64,000 nucleotides of DNA from Streptococcus rubneri (GTDB taxonomy: Bacteria > Bacillota > Bacilli > Lactobacillales > Streptococcaceae): assembly GCF_004785935.1 (NCBI RefSeq), contig NZ_SRRP01000001.1, positions 1,637,757 through 1,701,756 on the forward strand. Reading direction: 5' to 3'. Position numbers and translations under genes: made by a program. The notes beneath the pieces were generated by a model that saw nothing but the letters and a program-made list of their open reading frames with translations, was not told the DNA's origin and ran no database searches. Below, in pieces: positions 56,501 to 64,000 of the stretch. Numbering within the stretch: the stretch's first letter is position 1; each line of letters opens with the position of its first letter.

Positions 56501-57037
56501 TTACTCGAAGCTGCGATTGAGAAGAAACAAGGAAAAGAGAAAAAACGCCAAAAAGGAAATGCAGAGCTCAATCTCCAAATTGATGCCTACATTCCAAGTT
56601 ATTATATCTCCGATGAACGTCAAAAAATTGAAATTTACAAACGCATTCGAGAAATTCAAGTTCAAGAAGATTATGAGCTCTTGCAAGACGAATTGATTGA
56701 TCGATTCGGAGAATACCCAGATGTGGTAGCTTATCTCCTAGAAATAGGGTTTATCAAATCTTATCTGGACCAGGTCTTTGTTAAAGTAGTCGATCGAAAA
56801 GACCAGCAACTAACAGTGAAATTTGAGCCAATTACCAAGCAACTTTTCTTGACTCAAGATTATTTTGCTGCCTTATCAGTAACTAAATTAAAAGCTCGTA
56901 TTGCAGAAAGCCAAGGATTGATTGAATTAATCTTTGATGTGAAAAATAAAAAAGACTTCGAAATTTTAGCAGGCTTGCGACAATTTGGGGAAAAATTACT
57001 GGCCATCAAGCAGGAAAAAATGGAAAATCAAGACTAG
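53525..57037 (+). CDS. mfd: Transcription-repair coupling factor Mfd
   Basis: Mfd removes RNA polymerase stalled at DNA damage and recruits UvrA. The 1170 residues show the UvrB-like N-terminal module, an RNA polymerase-interacting domain (about 485-550, [19 protein letters not shown]), RecG-like translocase motifs (Walker [55 protein letters not shown]) and a C-terminal regulatory domain. The ATG at 53525 inside the pth end is chosen over an earlier out-of-context ATG at 53501. Confidence 0.97.
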   Translation: MDKYKTLVDLFQQNKDIRKWQQDQQKRSRSLLLGLSSSTKAITMATVVEDGHKVLVLTSSQNEAERLASDLLGLLGEEKVYLFLGDDNPLAEFVFASQERIFSRLEALDFLLAPEKEGIVIANVSGSRLLLPNPKTVSSMIQSFSVGAERNLTELKDTLLAMGYQKVSQVSQQGEFSLRGDIVDLFEASQDFPYRLEFFGDEIDGIRTFSPETQRSLENLDAITVHPVSDMLLTKDDFLRGQKNLENLIQKSPHPEFKSYLTEVLTEVHHQRLHADSRKFLSLFYQQTYTLFDYLPKHAPVFLDDYHKIMDQETRFDVEVANLLTEDLQKSRSFSEAQYFADNSALLRTYKPASYFSNFQKGLGNLRFDALYSFNQYPMQEFFSQFTLLKDEVDRFRKQDYTVILQVTSKQGFQQLQEHLRDYGIQLDYLAPDQLHPGQSQLIIGSLARGFHFVDEKIVLITETEIFQKKVKRKIRRQTISNAERLKNYNELEKGDYVVHQVHGIGQYLGLETIEISGVHRDYVSIQYQNGDRISIPVDQIQMLSKYVASDGKPPKINKLNDGRFQKAKQKVRQEVEDIADDLIQLYAERSQLQGFAFTPDDEDQEAFDQAFPYVETDDQIRSIQEIKKDMESSSPMDRLLVGDVGFGKTEVAMRAAFKAVKDHKQVAVLVPTTVLAQQHYANFKERFEAFPVEVDVLSRFRSRAEQKETLEKLKKGQVDILIGTHRLLSKDVEFSDLGLIVIDEEQRFGVKHKETLKELKKKVDVLTLTATPIPRTLHMSMLGIRDLSVIETPPTNRYPVQTYVLETNPTIIRDAIRREMDRGGQVYYLYNKVDTIEQKVSELQELVPEASIGFVHGQMSEVRLENTLMDFIEGEYDILVTTTIIETGVDIPNANTLFIENADHMGLSTLYQLRGRVGRSNRIAYAYLMYRPDKTLTEVSEKRLEAIKGFTELGSGFKIAMRDLSIRGAGNILGASQSGFIDSVGFEMYSQLLEAAIEKKQGKEKKRQKGNAELNLQIDAYIPSYYISDERQKIEIYKRIREIQVQEDYELLQDELIDRFGEYPDVVAYLLEIGFIKSYLDQVFVKVVDRKDQQLTVKFEPITKQLFLTQDYFAALSVTKLKARIAESQGLIELIFDVKNKKDFEILAGLRQFGEKLLAIKQEKMENQD

Positions 57038-57100
57038 GAAGAAAGATTTTACTAGGCTCTTTCTAAAAAAATGGTACAATAATACATTAGAGGTGATACG

Positions 57101-57367
57101 ATGAGATTAGATAAATATTTAAAAGTTTCCCGCATTATCAAAAGACGCCCTGTAGCTAAAGAAGTAGCTGACAAGGGGCGCATCAAAGTTAATGGCGTTT
57201 TAGCGAAAAGTTCAACCGACTTGAAGGTAAATGACGAAATTGAAGTTCGCTTTGGGAATAAGTTATTAACGGTGAAAGTTTTGGAAATGTTAGATAGCAC
57301 TAAAAAAGAAGATGCATCTAAAATGTATGAAATCATTCGTGAAACAAGGATAGAAGAAAATGCCTAA
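57101..57367 (+). CDS. rqcP: RqcP, S4-domain ribosome quality control factor
   Basis: RqcP (YlmH/Hsp15-type) stabilises P-site tRNA on stalled 50S subunits during alanine tailing. The 88 residues are nearly all S4 domain: [37 protein letters not shown]. An extended -10, TGG-TACAAT (57073-57078), lies 22 bases upstream with AGAGGTG as ribosome site. It overlaps divIC by eight bases. Confidence 0.92.
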   Translation: MRLDKYLKVSRIIKRRPVAKEVADKGRIKVNGVLAKSSTDLKVNDEIEVRFGNKLLTVKVLEMLDSTKKEDASKMYEIIRETRIEENA

Positions 57368-57728
57368 AAATATAGTTCAAATGAACAATCAGTACATTCA
57401 GGATGAACACCAGCGTCGCAAGTACCATGATGAAGAACGTAAAAAACGGAATCGCTTCATGGGCTGGGTTCTTATTTTGATTATTTTATTGTTCATCTTA
57501 CCAACTTACAATCTAGCGCAGAGTTACCAGACCTTGCAAGAACGCAAACAACAATATGTTCAATTGCAAGAAAAATACCAGCAAACCATTGAGGAAAAAG
57601 AGTACCAAAAAGATATTGCTGCCAAGCTAAAGGATGATGAGTATGCTGCAAAATATGCACGCGCCAAGTACTCCTTCTCTAAAGATGGCGAATATGTCTA
57701 TACAATCCCTAATTTATTACCAAAATAA
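57360..57728 (+). CDS. divIC: DivIC/FtsB-type septum formation initiator
   Basis: A 122-residue bitopic division protein with a charged cytoplasmic N-terminus, one membrane helix (about 33-52, [20 protein letters not shown]) and an outer coiled coil ([25 protein letters not shown]). It acts with FtsL and DivIB at the septum. It overlaps rqcP upstream and shares one base with the small gene downstream. Confidence 0.9.
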   Translation: MPKNIVQMNNQYIQDEHQRRKYHDEERKKRNRFMGWVLILIILLFILPTYNLAQSYQTLQERKQQYVQLQEKYQQTIEEKEYQKDIAAKLKDDEYAAKYARAKYSFSKDGEYVYTIPNLLPK

Positions 57729-57856
57729 TGGAAAATATTATTAAAACTGTTCAACAATTTTTAGAGCATTCTGATGCGAAATTAGAAGAATTAGCTAAAA
57801 AAAATCAATCACTAAAACTACAAGAAAACAGCAAAGAAAGGAGCGAGGATGCATAA
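57728..57856 (+). CDS. Small conserved protein between divIC and the serine hydrolase
   Basis: A 42-residue, strongly charged, helical product ([20 protein letters not shown] onward). Its ATG shares a base with the divIC stop (TAATG), and its end overlaps the next gene by eight bases, which indicates translation coupling rather than chance. Pneumococcus has a small protein of about this size in the same place (SP_0009, from memory). Function is unknown. Confidence 0.75.
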   Translation: MENIIKTVQQFLEHSDAKLEELAKKNQSLKLQENSKERSEDA

Positions 57857-59132
57857 ACTAATTTATTTCTTCCTTCTTCCTAGTTTTTTGGTGACCAAAC
57901 CCTTGTCAGATCAAAAAACGCCTGTCACTCCCTTAGTTTCAGATTCTTCCTATCCTGTTCAGAATGGAGAAAATGTACATTATTTTGTGTCTCTTCCCTC
58001 TAACCCAAATGTCTACCAGACGATTGTAACCTATACAGACCCAGAATTGAGTCAAAAAGCTGGAGAAATTAAACCAGATACTCCTTTTACTGTAGAACAA
58101 CTCTTTGTCAACGAACAAGGACAGTCTGTTTTTAAACTGGGCAATAAACAGTATGTCGTAGCTGACCAGGATCAAATCTTTGAGGATAATGTATTAGAAA
58201 TTTCAGAAGAAAAGAAGACCTTGTGGTTAACTGGAGATTTCACAGTCTATGATAAACCTCTGATGAATGGAGCAAAAGTTAAAAAAACAAGTTTGACTCC
58301 CTACAGTAAGGTAGAAGTTACTAAAGTTGCAAAAACTTTAAAAGGAACGTATCTGGAAATTGCTGACCAAGGATGGATTTCGAAAGAGGAATTTTCCACA
58401 ACAGATAATCGGATGGAAAAAGTCCAAGAACTCTTGAACCAGAAATATAATAAAGATGGCATTGGAATCTATGTGAAGCAATTAGATACAGGTAAAACAG
58501 CTGGTGTGCATGCAGATCAGGAAATGTACTCGGCGAGTGTAACCAAGCTCTTGTATTTGTATTATGCTCAAAAAGAAATAGATGCCCATCACATAGATTT
58601 ACAGACCCCCTTAAAATATACAAAAGAAGTTGGTAATTTTCCGGGATCTTATGATCCGGACGGGAGTGGCAGTATTTCGAAAATTCCGGATGATAAAGAT
58701 TACACTGTGGGAGATTTAATCAATAAAGTTGCCAAAGAATCTGACAATGTTGGGCATAACCTCTTAGGTTATTATGTTGCCCATCAGTCAGATCAGGACT
58801 TCCAAAAAGTGAGCAATCGCATTGCTGGAAAAACTTGGGACGTGAAGGAAAAAAATGCTTCTGCTCAGATGGCTGGTAATGTCATGGAGGCTATTTACCA
58901 ACAAAACGGTGGAATCATTGAAGCTCTCTCCCAAACTCGTTACGATGACCAACGAATTCCCAAGGATATTCCTGTTAAAGTAGCGCATAAAATTGGGGAT
59001 GCCTATGATTTCCGCCATGATGTAGCTATTGTTTATACGGATTCACCGTTCATTTTGTCTATTTTTACAGATCATTCAGATTACAACACTATCTCAGAAA
59101 TTGCAAAAGATATTTATGAGGTCTTAAAGTGA
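57849..59132 (+). CDS. Serine hydrolase with class A beta-lactamase fold, exported
   Basis: A 427-residue exported protein with a hydrophobic N-terminus (LIYFFLLPSFLVT), an SH3-like N-terminal part (to about 185) and a C-terminal penicillin-recognising domain. The SxxK motif is SVTK in MYSASVTKLLYLYY, SDN is present in KESDNVGHNL, and the third motif is KIG (VAHKIGDAYDF). It lies between divIC and tilS, as in pneumococcus. True beta-lactamase activity is unlikely; a wall-related role is inferred. Confidence 0.85.
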   Translation: MHKLIYFFLLPSFLVTKPLSDQKTPVTPLVSDSSYPVQNGENVHYFVSLPSNPNVYQTIVTYTDPELSQKAGEIKPDTPFTVEQLFVNEQGQSVFKLGNKQYVVADQDQIFEDNVLEISEEKKTLWLTGDFTVYDKPLMNGAKVKKTSLTPYSKVEVTKVAKTLKGTYLEIADQGWISKEEFSTTDNRMEKVQELLNQKYNKDGIGIYVKQLDTGKTAGVHADQEMYSASVTKLLYLYYAQKEIDAHHIDLQTPLKYTKEVGNFPGSYDPDGSGSISKIPDDKDYTVGDLINKVAKESDNVGHNLLGYYVAHQSDQDFQKVSNRIAGKTWDVKEKNASAQMAGNVMEAIYQQNGGIIEALSQTRYDDQRIPKDIPVKVAHKIGDAYDFRHDVAIVYTDSPFILSIFTDHSDYNTISEIAKDIYEVLK

Positions 59133-60406
59133 TACAAGATACATTTCTCCAATTCTGTATGGAGCAGGGACTGTTTGATTCCCATCAGAAGGTCCTTTTG
59201 GCTTTATCCGGAGGATTGGATTCCATGACATTGGTTGATCTCTTGTATACTTACCGAGATCAGCTGGACATCAACCTAGTACTTGTCCACATCAATCATC
59301 ACCAACGCCTAGAGTCTGATCAAGAAGAAGCAGGGATTAGAGCATTGGCCACAGAAAAGAAGATTCCCCTTCGAGTGGCTCATTTCTCTGGTCCTTTTTC
59401 TGAAAGTCGGGCTAGAAAATTTCGTTATGACTTTTTCAAAAAAGTGATGGAAGAAGAGAACTGTAGCGCTCTCGTCACGGCTCATCATGCGGACGATCAG
59501 GCAGAAACAGTTTTGATGCGCTTGATTCGGGGAGCTCGTCCCCGTCATTTAAGAGGGATTCCACTGGTTCAGCCATTTGGACCAGGTAGTTTGATTCGTC
59601 CTCTCTTACCTTTTCAAAAAAAGGATTTTCCAGATACTTTTCATTATGAAGATGAAAGCAATCATTCTCTTTCTTATTTCCGCAATCGGGTCCGTCACCG
59701 CTATCTTCCCCTGCTCGAAGAAGAAAATCCACAAGTTTCAACAGCTCTCATTCGATTAGGAAAAGATCTTGATCATTGGCATCAGGCTTTAAAAGAGTTA
59801 ACAAAAGATTTGGACCCTCAAAATGTCATTCAATACCAAGAACAAACAAACTCTGTTCAATTCTATTTGTTAGAAGAATACTTAACTAGCTTTCCAGATC
59901 TTCAATTGAACCGGGCTCAATTTGAGCAATTACATGCAATTTTAACAAAGAAAGCGAATACTCAACAAGCTTTAAAAAATGGCTATGAAGTCTATAAAGA
60001 CTATGAGTTTTTTGAAATTCGGAAAATCAGTCGGAAGGCGGATGACCAGGCCTTCGAAGATTTGTTACAATTTGGTACTATGAAGATAGTTGGTTCTTAT
60101 TGTTTTTCTTTTGGAATAGAACCGAAAGAACCCTATATAGAGTCAGTTAATCTTCCAACGACCAATCCGGTGTGTTTGAGGTCACCTAAAACGGGAGATC
60201 GTATCTTAGTTAACGGGCATCATCGAAAAATAAGCAGGTTATTCATTAACCAGAAAATACCCTTGAAACGAAGAAAATCTGCAGTTCTTATTGAACAAGA
60301 TCAAGAAATTCTTGCTATTCCCGAAATTGCAATCAGTGATTTGAGTAAGGATTTAAAAAATGATATAATGAAGGGTAAACTTTATATCCAAAAAAAAGAT
60401 AGGTAA
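59129..60406 (+). CDS. tilS: tRNA(Ile)-lysidine synthase
   Basis: TilS changes C34 of the CAU isoleucine tRNA to lysidine, and is essential. The 425 residues have the PP-loop [16 protein letters not shown] (about 24-39), [20 protein letters not shown] and the C-terminal tRNA-binding domains. It overlaps the serine hydrolase by four bases and precedes hpt by five. Confidence 0.96.
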   Translation: MIQDTFLQFCMEQGLFDSHQKVLLALSGGLDSMTLVDLLYTYRDQLDINLVLVHINHHQRLESDQEEAGIRALATEKKIPLRVAHFSGPFSESRARKFRYDFFKKVMEEENCSALVTAHHADDQAETVLMRLIRGARPRHLRGIPLVQPFGPGSLIRPLLPFQKKDFPDTFHYEDESNHSLSYFRNRVRHRYLPLLEEENPQVSTALIRLGKDLDHWHQALKELTKDLDPQNVIQYQEQTNSVQFYLLEEYLTSFPDLQLNRAQFEQLHAILTKKANTQQALKNGYEVYKDYEFFEIRKISRKADDQAFEDLLQFGTMKIVGSYCFSFGIEPKEPYIESVNLPTTNPVCLRSPKTGDRILVNGHHRKISRLFINQKIPLKRRKSAVLIEQDQEILAIPEIAISDLSKDLKNDIMKGKLYIQKKDR

Positions 60407-60411
60407 GAAAC

Positions 60412-60954
60412 ATGTTAGAACAAGACATTAAAAAAATTATGATTTCCCACGATGAAATCGTGGTTGCAGCCCGTGAACTTGGTCAAAAATTGACAGTTGA
60501 CTATCAAGGGAAAAATCCCATTTTAGTAGGGATTTTAAAAGGTTCTGTGCCTTTTATGGCAGAATTAATCAAGCATATTGATACTCATATTGAGCTTGAT
60601 TTTATGTTGGTTTCTAGCTATCATGGGGGAACGTCTAGCTCAGGTGTCATCAATATTATTAAGGATATGGATCAAGACATTAAGGGGCGTGATATTCTCT
60701 TTGTCGAAGATATTATTGATACCGGAAAAACCCTTAAGAGTTTGAAAGAATTGTTTGAAGGTCGTCAGCCTTCATCGGTTAAAATTGCTACCTTGTTGGA
60801 TAAACCAGAAGGTCGTTTAGTAGATATTGAAGCAGACTACACTTGTTTCACCATCCCGAATGAATTCGTCGTAGGCTATGGATTAGACTATGACGAAAAT
60901 TATCGAAACCTCCCTTATATCGGAATTTTAAAAGAGGAAGTGTATTCAAAATAG
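60412..60954 (+). CDS. hpt: Hypoxanthine phosphoribosyltransferase
   Basis: Purine salvage enzyme, 180 residues. The PRPP-binding motif is [16 protein letters not shown] (about 99-114), with [11 protein letters not shown] as flexible loop and [24 protein letters not shown] at the C-terminus. It stands in the tilS-hpt-ftsH transcript, a common firmicute arrangement. Confidence 0.97.
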   Translation: MLEQDIKKIMISHDEIVVAARELGQKLTVDYQGKNPILVGILKGSVPFMAELIKHIDTHIELDFMLVSSYHGGTSSSGVINIIKDMDQDIKGRDILFVEDIIDTGKTLKSLKELFEGRQPSSVKIATLLDKPEGRLVDIEADYTCFTIPNEFVVGYGLDYDENYRNLPYIGILKEEVYSK

Positions 60955-60964
60955 AGGAAACTAG

Positions 60965-62935
60965 ATGAAAAATAATAAAAACAATGGTTTTGTTCGAAAT
61001 CCCTTTTTATACCTATTAATTATTGTGGCTGCTGTCACAGGTTTCCAGTATTTCTTCGCTGGAAATAGTATTGGACAAAGCCAGCAAATCAATTACACTG
61101 AATTAGTCAAGGAAATTAAAGCAGACAATGTCAAGGATATTAGCTACCAACCAAATGGCAGTGTTATTGAAATTGCTGGAACTTATAATAAGGCAAAAAC
61201 AACTAAGGATGATACAGGAATTCAATTTTTTACCCCAAGTCCAAGTAAGGTAACGCGATTTACCAGTGTCATTCTACCATCAGATTTAACTGTTAATGAA
61301 CTACAAAAATTAGCATCTGAACACAAGGCTGAAATTACTATCAAACGGGAAAGCTCGAGTGGAATGTGGATTACCATTCTGACCTCTATCGTTCCTTTTG
61401 TAATCGTGATGTTCTTCTTCTTCTCCATGATGAACCAAGGTGGCGGCGGGGGTGCCCGTGGTGCGATGAACTTTGGTCGGAATAAAGCACGTGCTACTAA
61501 TAAAGAAGATATTAAGGTTCGTTTTTCAGATGTAGCGGGTGCTGAAGAGGAAAAACAAGAATTAGTCGAAGTGGTTGAATTCTTGAAAGATCCAAAACGC
61601 TACACCAAGTTAGGAGCTCGGATTCCAGCTGGTGTCCTCTTAGAAGGGCCTCCCGGAACAGGTAAAACCTTACTTGCCAAGGCAGTCGCTGGTGAAGCCG
61701 GTGTTCCTTTCTTCAGTATTTCCGGTTCAGACTTTGTAGAAATGTTTGTCGGAGTTGGTGCTAGCCGAGTTCGCTCTCTATTTGAAGATGCCAAAAAGGC
61801 AGCGCCAGCCATTATCTTTATCGATGAGATCGATGCTGTCGGGCGCCAACGGGGTGTTGGTCTTGGTGGGGGAAATGATGAACGAGAACAAACCCTCAAC
61901 CAACTCTTGATTGAGATGGATGGATTTGAAGGAAATGAAGGAATCATCGTGATCGCAGCGACCAACCGTTCAGATGTTTTGGATCCAGCCCTTCTCCGTC
62001 CAGGTCGTTTTGACCGGAAAGTGTTAGTTGGTCGTCCAGATGTGAAAGGGCGTGAAGCTATTTTGCGCGTCCATGCCAAAAATAAACCATTGGCTAAAGA
62101 CGTAGATTTGAAATTAGTTGCCCAACAGACACCAGGATTTGTCGGAGCTGATTTAGAAAATGTCTTGAACGAAGCAGCCCTTGTAGCGGCCCGTCGCAAT
62201 AAAAAAGTCATTGATGCAGCTGATATTGATGAAGCGGAAGATCGTGTGATTGCTGGTCCTTCTAAGAAAGACCGGACAGTTTCTCAAAAAGAACGCGAAT
62301 TGGTTGCTTACCATGAGGCCGGTCATACCATTGTTGGTTTAGTCTTATCCAATGCTCGTGTTGTCCACAAGGTAACGATTGTTCCACGAGGACGTGCAGG
62401 TGGATATATGATTGCCCTTCCTAAAGAAGATCAAATGCTTCTCTCTAAAGAAGATATGAAAGAGCAATTAGCTGGTTTGATGGGAGGACGTGTTGCTGAA
62501 GAAATTATCTTCAACGTCCAAACAACAGGCGCTTCCAATGACTTTGAGCAAGCGACCCAAATGGCGCGTGCAATGGTAACTGAATATGGAATGAGTGAAA
62601 AGCTTGGACCTGTTCAGTATGAGGGAAACCATGCTATGTTCGGTGCCCAAACGACTCAAAAATTTATTTCGGAACAAACTGCTTATGAAATTGATGAAGA
62701 AGTACGAAGCCTCTTGAATGAAGCTCGCAATAAAGCAGCAGAAATTATCCAAGGCAATCGTGAAACTCATAAATTAATTGCAGAAGCCTTATTGAAATAT
62801 GAAACTTTGGACAGCGTTCAAATCAAGTCTTTGTATGAAACAGGTAAAATGCCAGAAGATGCTGATTTAGAATTAGAAAAAGAATCTAAACCATTATCTT
62901 ACGATGAAATTAAATCAAAAATGGAAGAAAAATAA
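60965..62935 (+). CDS. ftsH: ATP-dependent zinc metalloprotease FtsH
   Basis: Membrane-bound quality-control protease of 656 residues. There are two membrane helices (about 11-27 and 137-155), a Gly-rich stretch, an AAA domain with Walker [20 protein letters not shown] (about 223-241), Walker [12 protein letters not shown] and SRH GRFDRKV, then the zinc protease with [12 protein letters not shown]. All motifs are intact. It ends at a strong terminator. Confidence 0.97.
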   Translation: MKNNKNNGFVRNPFLYLLIIVAAVTGFQYFFAGNSIGQSQQINYTELVKEIKADNVKDISYQPNGSVIEIAGTYNKAKTTKDDTGIQFFTPSPSKVTRFTSVILPSDLTVNELQKLASEHKAEITIKRESSSGMWITILTSIVPFVIVMFFFFSMMNQGGGGGARGAMNFGRNKARATNKEDIKVRFSDVAGAEEEKQELVEVVEFLKDPKRYTKLGARIPAGVLLEGPPGTGKTLLAKAVAGEAGVPFFSISGSDFVEMFVGVGASRVRSLFEDAKKAAPAIIFIDEIDAVGRQRGVGLGGGNDEREQTLNQLLIEMDGFEGNEGIIVIAATNRSDVLDPALLRPGRFDRKVLVGRPDVKGREAILRVHAKNKPLAKDVDLKLVAQQTPGFVGADLENVLNEAALVAARRNKKVIDAADIDEAEDRVIAGPSKKDRTVSQKERELVAYHEAGHTIVGLVLSNARVVHKVTIVPRGRAGGYMIALPKEDQMLLSKEDMKEQLAGLMGGRVAEEIIFNVQTTGASNDFEQATQMARAMVTEYGMSEKLGPVQYEGNHAMFGAQTTQKFISEQTAYEIDEEVRSLLNEARNKAAEIIQGNRETHKLIAEALLKYETLDSVQIKSLYETGKMPEDADLELEKESKPLSYDEIKSKMEEK

Positions 62936-62969
62936 GGTTTAACTTTTTAAACTTCCAAATATTTAAACA

Positions 62970-62998
62970 AGAGCCAAAAATTTTTGGCTCTTTTTTTA
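62970..62998 (+). terminator. ftsH terminator
   Basis: GAGCCAAAAA pairs with TTTTTGGCTC directly, followed by seven T. Confidence 0.92.
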
Positions 62999-63005
62999 AA
63001 AAGTG

Positions 63006-63033
63006 TTGACAGATTAAAAAGAACTGATATAAT
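63006..63033 (+). promoter_or_regulatory. tRNA-Glu promoter
   Basis: TTGACA is followed after 16 bases by TATAAT, 18 bases before the tRNA. Confidence 0.88.
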
Positions 63034-63051
63034 AGATTACGTTGTAAAAAT

Positions 63052-63123
63052 GGTCCGTTGGTCAAGGGGTTAAGACACCGCCTTTTCACGGCGGTAACAC
63101 GGGTTCGAATCCCGTACGGACTA
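63052..63123 (+). tRNA. tRNA-Glu (anticodon TTC), second copy
   Basis: Identical over all 72 bases to the copy on the other strand at 42543-42614. It stands alone with its own promoter and terminator, immediately before comX. Confidence 0.95.
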
Positions 63124-63129
63124 TCATAA

Positions 63130-63160
63130 AAAGTTGTTACTAGGTAACAACTTTTTTTTG
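63130..63160 (+). terminator. Terminator of tRNA-Glu
   Basis: AAGTTGTTAC pairs with GTAACAACTT around CTAG or TAG, followed by eight T. It isolates comX from the tRNA transcript. Confidence 0.9.
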
Positions 63161-63201
63161 TTTTAAAAAATATATATTTGGAAATTAAAAAAGAAAAAAA
63201 G

Positions 63202-63269
63202 ACCAAATAGATGGTAAAATCCGACGAATAAAAACAATCCATACATAAAGAAAGCCCCTCCTTTAAAAT
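63202..63269 (+). promoter_or_regulatory. comX promoter with degenerate ComE-type repeat
   Basis: ACCAAATA (63202-63209) and GACGAATA (63223-63230) are imperfect copies of ACCGAATA, exactly 21 bp apart. TAAAAT (63264-63269) follows 33 bases after the second copy, the same as at comC. The weaker match fits a promoter that should be tightly off without pheromone. Confidence 0.72.
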
Positions 63270-63292
63270 AATACGTATAGAAAGGAGGTCCA

Positions 63293-63775
63293 ATGAACTT
63301 TAAAAAAACGTATGAAAAAGTTAAATGGATTGTGTGGAAATGCGAAAAAGAATTTTATATTCATCTTTGGGAACATGCAGATTGGGAACAAGAAGGAAGA
63401 TTGATTCTATATGAACTACAACTAAACTGCCCAGAGGTAGAAGAAAATGAAGAAAAACTTTTAAAATATTTCAAGACGAAGTTTCGAAATCATATAAAGG
63501 ACAAAGTACGAAAGCAGGAAAGCGACAAGCGAAAACTGAACAAGGTTCCTTATACAGAGATTGGAGAAGTCAGCCATAAACTTCGCTCTAAAGAATTGTT
63601 CCTAGATGAATTAGTAGTCCTTAGAGAAGCCTTAAAGGAATTTCGAAAAAATTTAACTAGCCAAGAAAAAGAAAATTATGAACGCTTACTAATGAATGAA
63701 CGTTTTTCAGGCAGAGCGGAACTAAGAAGAAAACTACAAATTCATTTGAAGGATTTTAAAGATCATCACCTGTGA
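63293..63775 (+). CDS. comX: ComX/SigX, competence sigma factor
   Basis: ComX redirects RNA polymerase to late competence genes for DNA uptake and recombination. The 160 residues fit the small ComX/SigX family, with region 2-like YEKVKWIVWKCEKEFYIHLWEHADWEQEGRLILYELQ and KYFKTKFRNHIKDKVRKQESDKRKLN, and region 4-like LTSQEKENYERLLMNERFSGRAELRRKLQIHLKDF. Position between tRNA-Glu and an rRNA operon is the usual one for comX copies. AAAGGAGG lies only four bases before the ATG. Confidence 0.95.
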   Translation: MNFKKTYEKVKWIVWKCEKEFYIHLWEHADWEQEGRLILYELQLNCPEVEENEEKLLKYFKTKFRNHIKDKVRKQESDKRKLNKVPYTEIGEVSHKLRSKELFLDELVVLREALKEFRKNLTSQEKENYERLLMNERFSGRAELRRKLQIHLKDFKDHHL

Positions 63776-63785
63776 CAATAAAAAG

Positions 63786-63829
63786 GGGGATAGGATAAAA
63801 ATAGGAGCATGTACCTATCCCCATTTTTT
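63786..63829 (+). terminator. comX terminator
   Basis: GGGGATAGG pairs with CCTATCCCC across a 19-base loop, followed by ATTTTTT. It lies 10 bases after the comX stop. Confidence 0.85.
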
Positions 63830-63893
63830 GTGTATATTTAATAAGAAAAGATGAAAGGAACTTTCAAAAAAATAAAAAAATTTCAAAAAAGTG

Positions 63894-64000
63894 TTGACAG
63901 TCCAAAAGATGCGTGATATACTAATATAGTTGTCGCGCGAGAGCGACAAAGACCTTTGAAAACTGAACAAGACGAACCAATGTGCAGGGCACTATAACTA
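63894..64000 (+). promoter_or_regulatory. rRNA operon promoter and leader
   Basis: TTGACA (63894-63899) is followed after 17 bases by TATACT (63917-63922). The leader has a hairpin TTGTCGC-GCGAGA-GCGACAA (63931-63949) and the CTTTGAAAACTGAACAAGACG type of sequence that precedes 16S rRNA in streptococci. The 16S gene itself starts beyond the window. Confidence 0.85.

Overview
The window is a stretch of chromosome around the replication origin of a Streptococcus. It carries a comCDE/comAB/comX competence set like that of the mitis, sanguinis and parasanguinis lineages. It has the usual streptococcal origin neighbourhood (rlmH, htrA, parB, dnaA, dnaN, DUF951, ychF, pth, mfd, rqcP, divIC, tilS, hpt, ftsH, comX, rrn). 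It also has a parB with no parA beside it and an ECF transporter module. I do not fix the species from sequence alone. No insertion sequence, prophage, CRISPR array or integrated element is visible, and gene content is almost entirely core.

Layout. 1-2.6 kb: a leftward dlt operon (dltX, dltA, partial dltB) for D-alanylation of teichoic acids. 2.8-3.0 kb: a composite hairpin repeat. 3.0-6.0 kb: a polyphosphate-polymerase-like VTC gene and a DUF4956 membrane gene, divergent from a beta-helix lipoprotein; an array of 11-bp direct repeats lies between them. 6.2-10.4 kb: a lipoprotein, a parS site, a YhgE/Pip membrane protein and its divergent TetR regulator. 10.4-14 kb: comAB. 14.4-23.6 kb: housekeeping genes read leftward (rpsD, veg, dnaB, rplI, gdpP, mnmG, nudix, mnmA). 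23.8-27.5 kb: two LysM wall proteins around sdaAB-sdaAA and a HAD phosphatase. 27.7-33.3 kb: yfmF-yfmH-pgsA-ecfA1-ecfA2-ecfT, with a second parS-like site in ecfA1. 33.5-42.4 kb: yaaA-recF, guaB, T-box-controlled trpS, an ABC-F protein and YfhO. 42.5-45.2 kb: comCDE between tRNA genes. 45.2-51 kb: rlmH, htrA, parB, dnaA and dnaN with three DnaA-box clusters (oriC). 51-64 kb: rightward core genes to ftsH, tRNA-Glu, comX and the promoter of an rRNA operon.

How it works together. Most genes read away from dnaA-dnaN, as expected near an origin. The origin is marked by DnaA boxes, a TACTATTACTATTAA tract that fits a DnaA-trio, and parS sites for ParB. The competence circuit is complete here: ComC precursor, ComAB exporter, ComD receptor kinase, ComE regulator and ComX sigma factor. 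All three com promoters carry direct repeats built on ACCGAATA, 21 bp apart, at the same distance from the -10. This motif differs from the pneumococcal ComE box as I know it, and it matches a short comC (44740-44874) whose mature peptide reads DKHTRVIIIRDIFKRGKK.

The most useful leads are this pheromone and operator pair, a recurrent intergenic dyad TTKACA-N4-TGTAAA, the 11-bp repeat array at 4584-4673, the one-sided degeneration of the ABC-F ATPase sites, and a 15-bp direct repeat in the mnmA leader.
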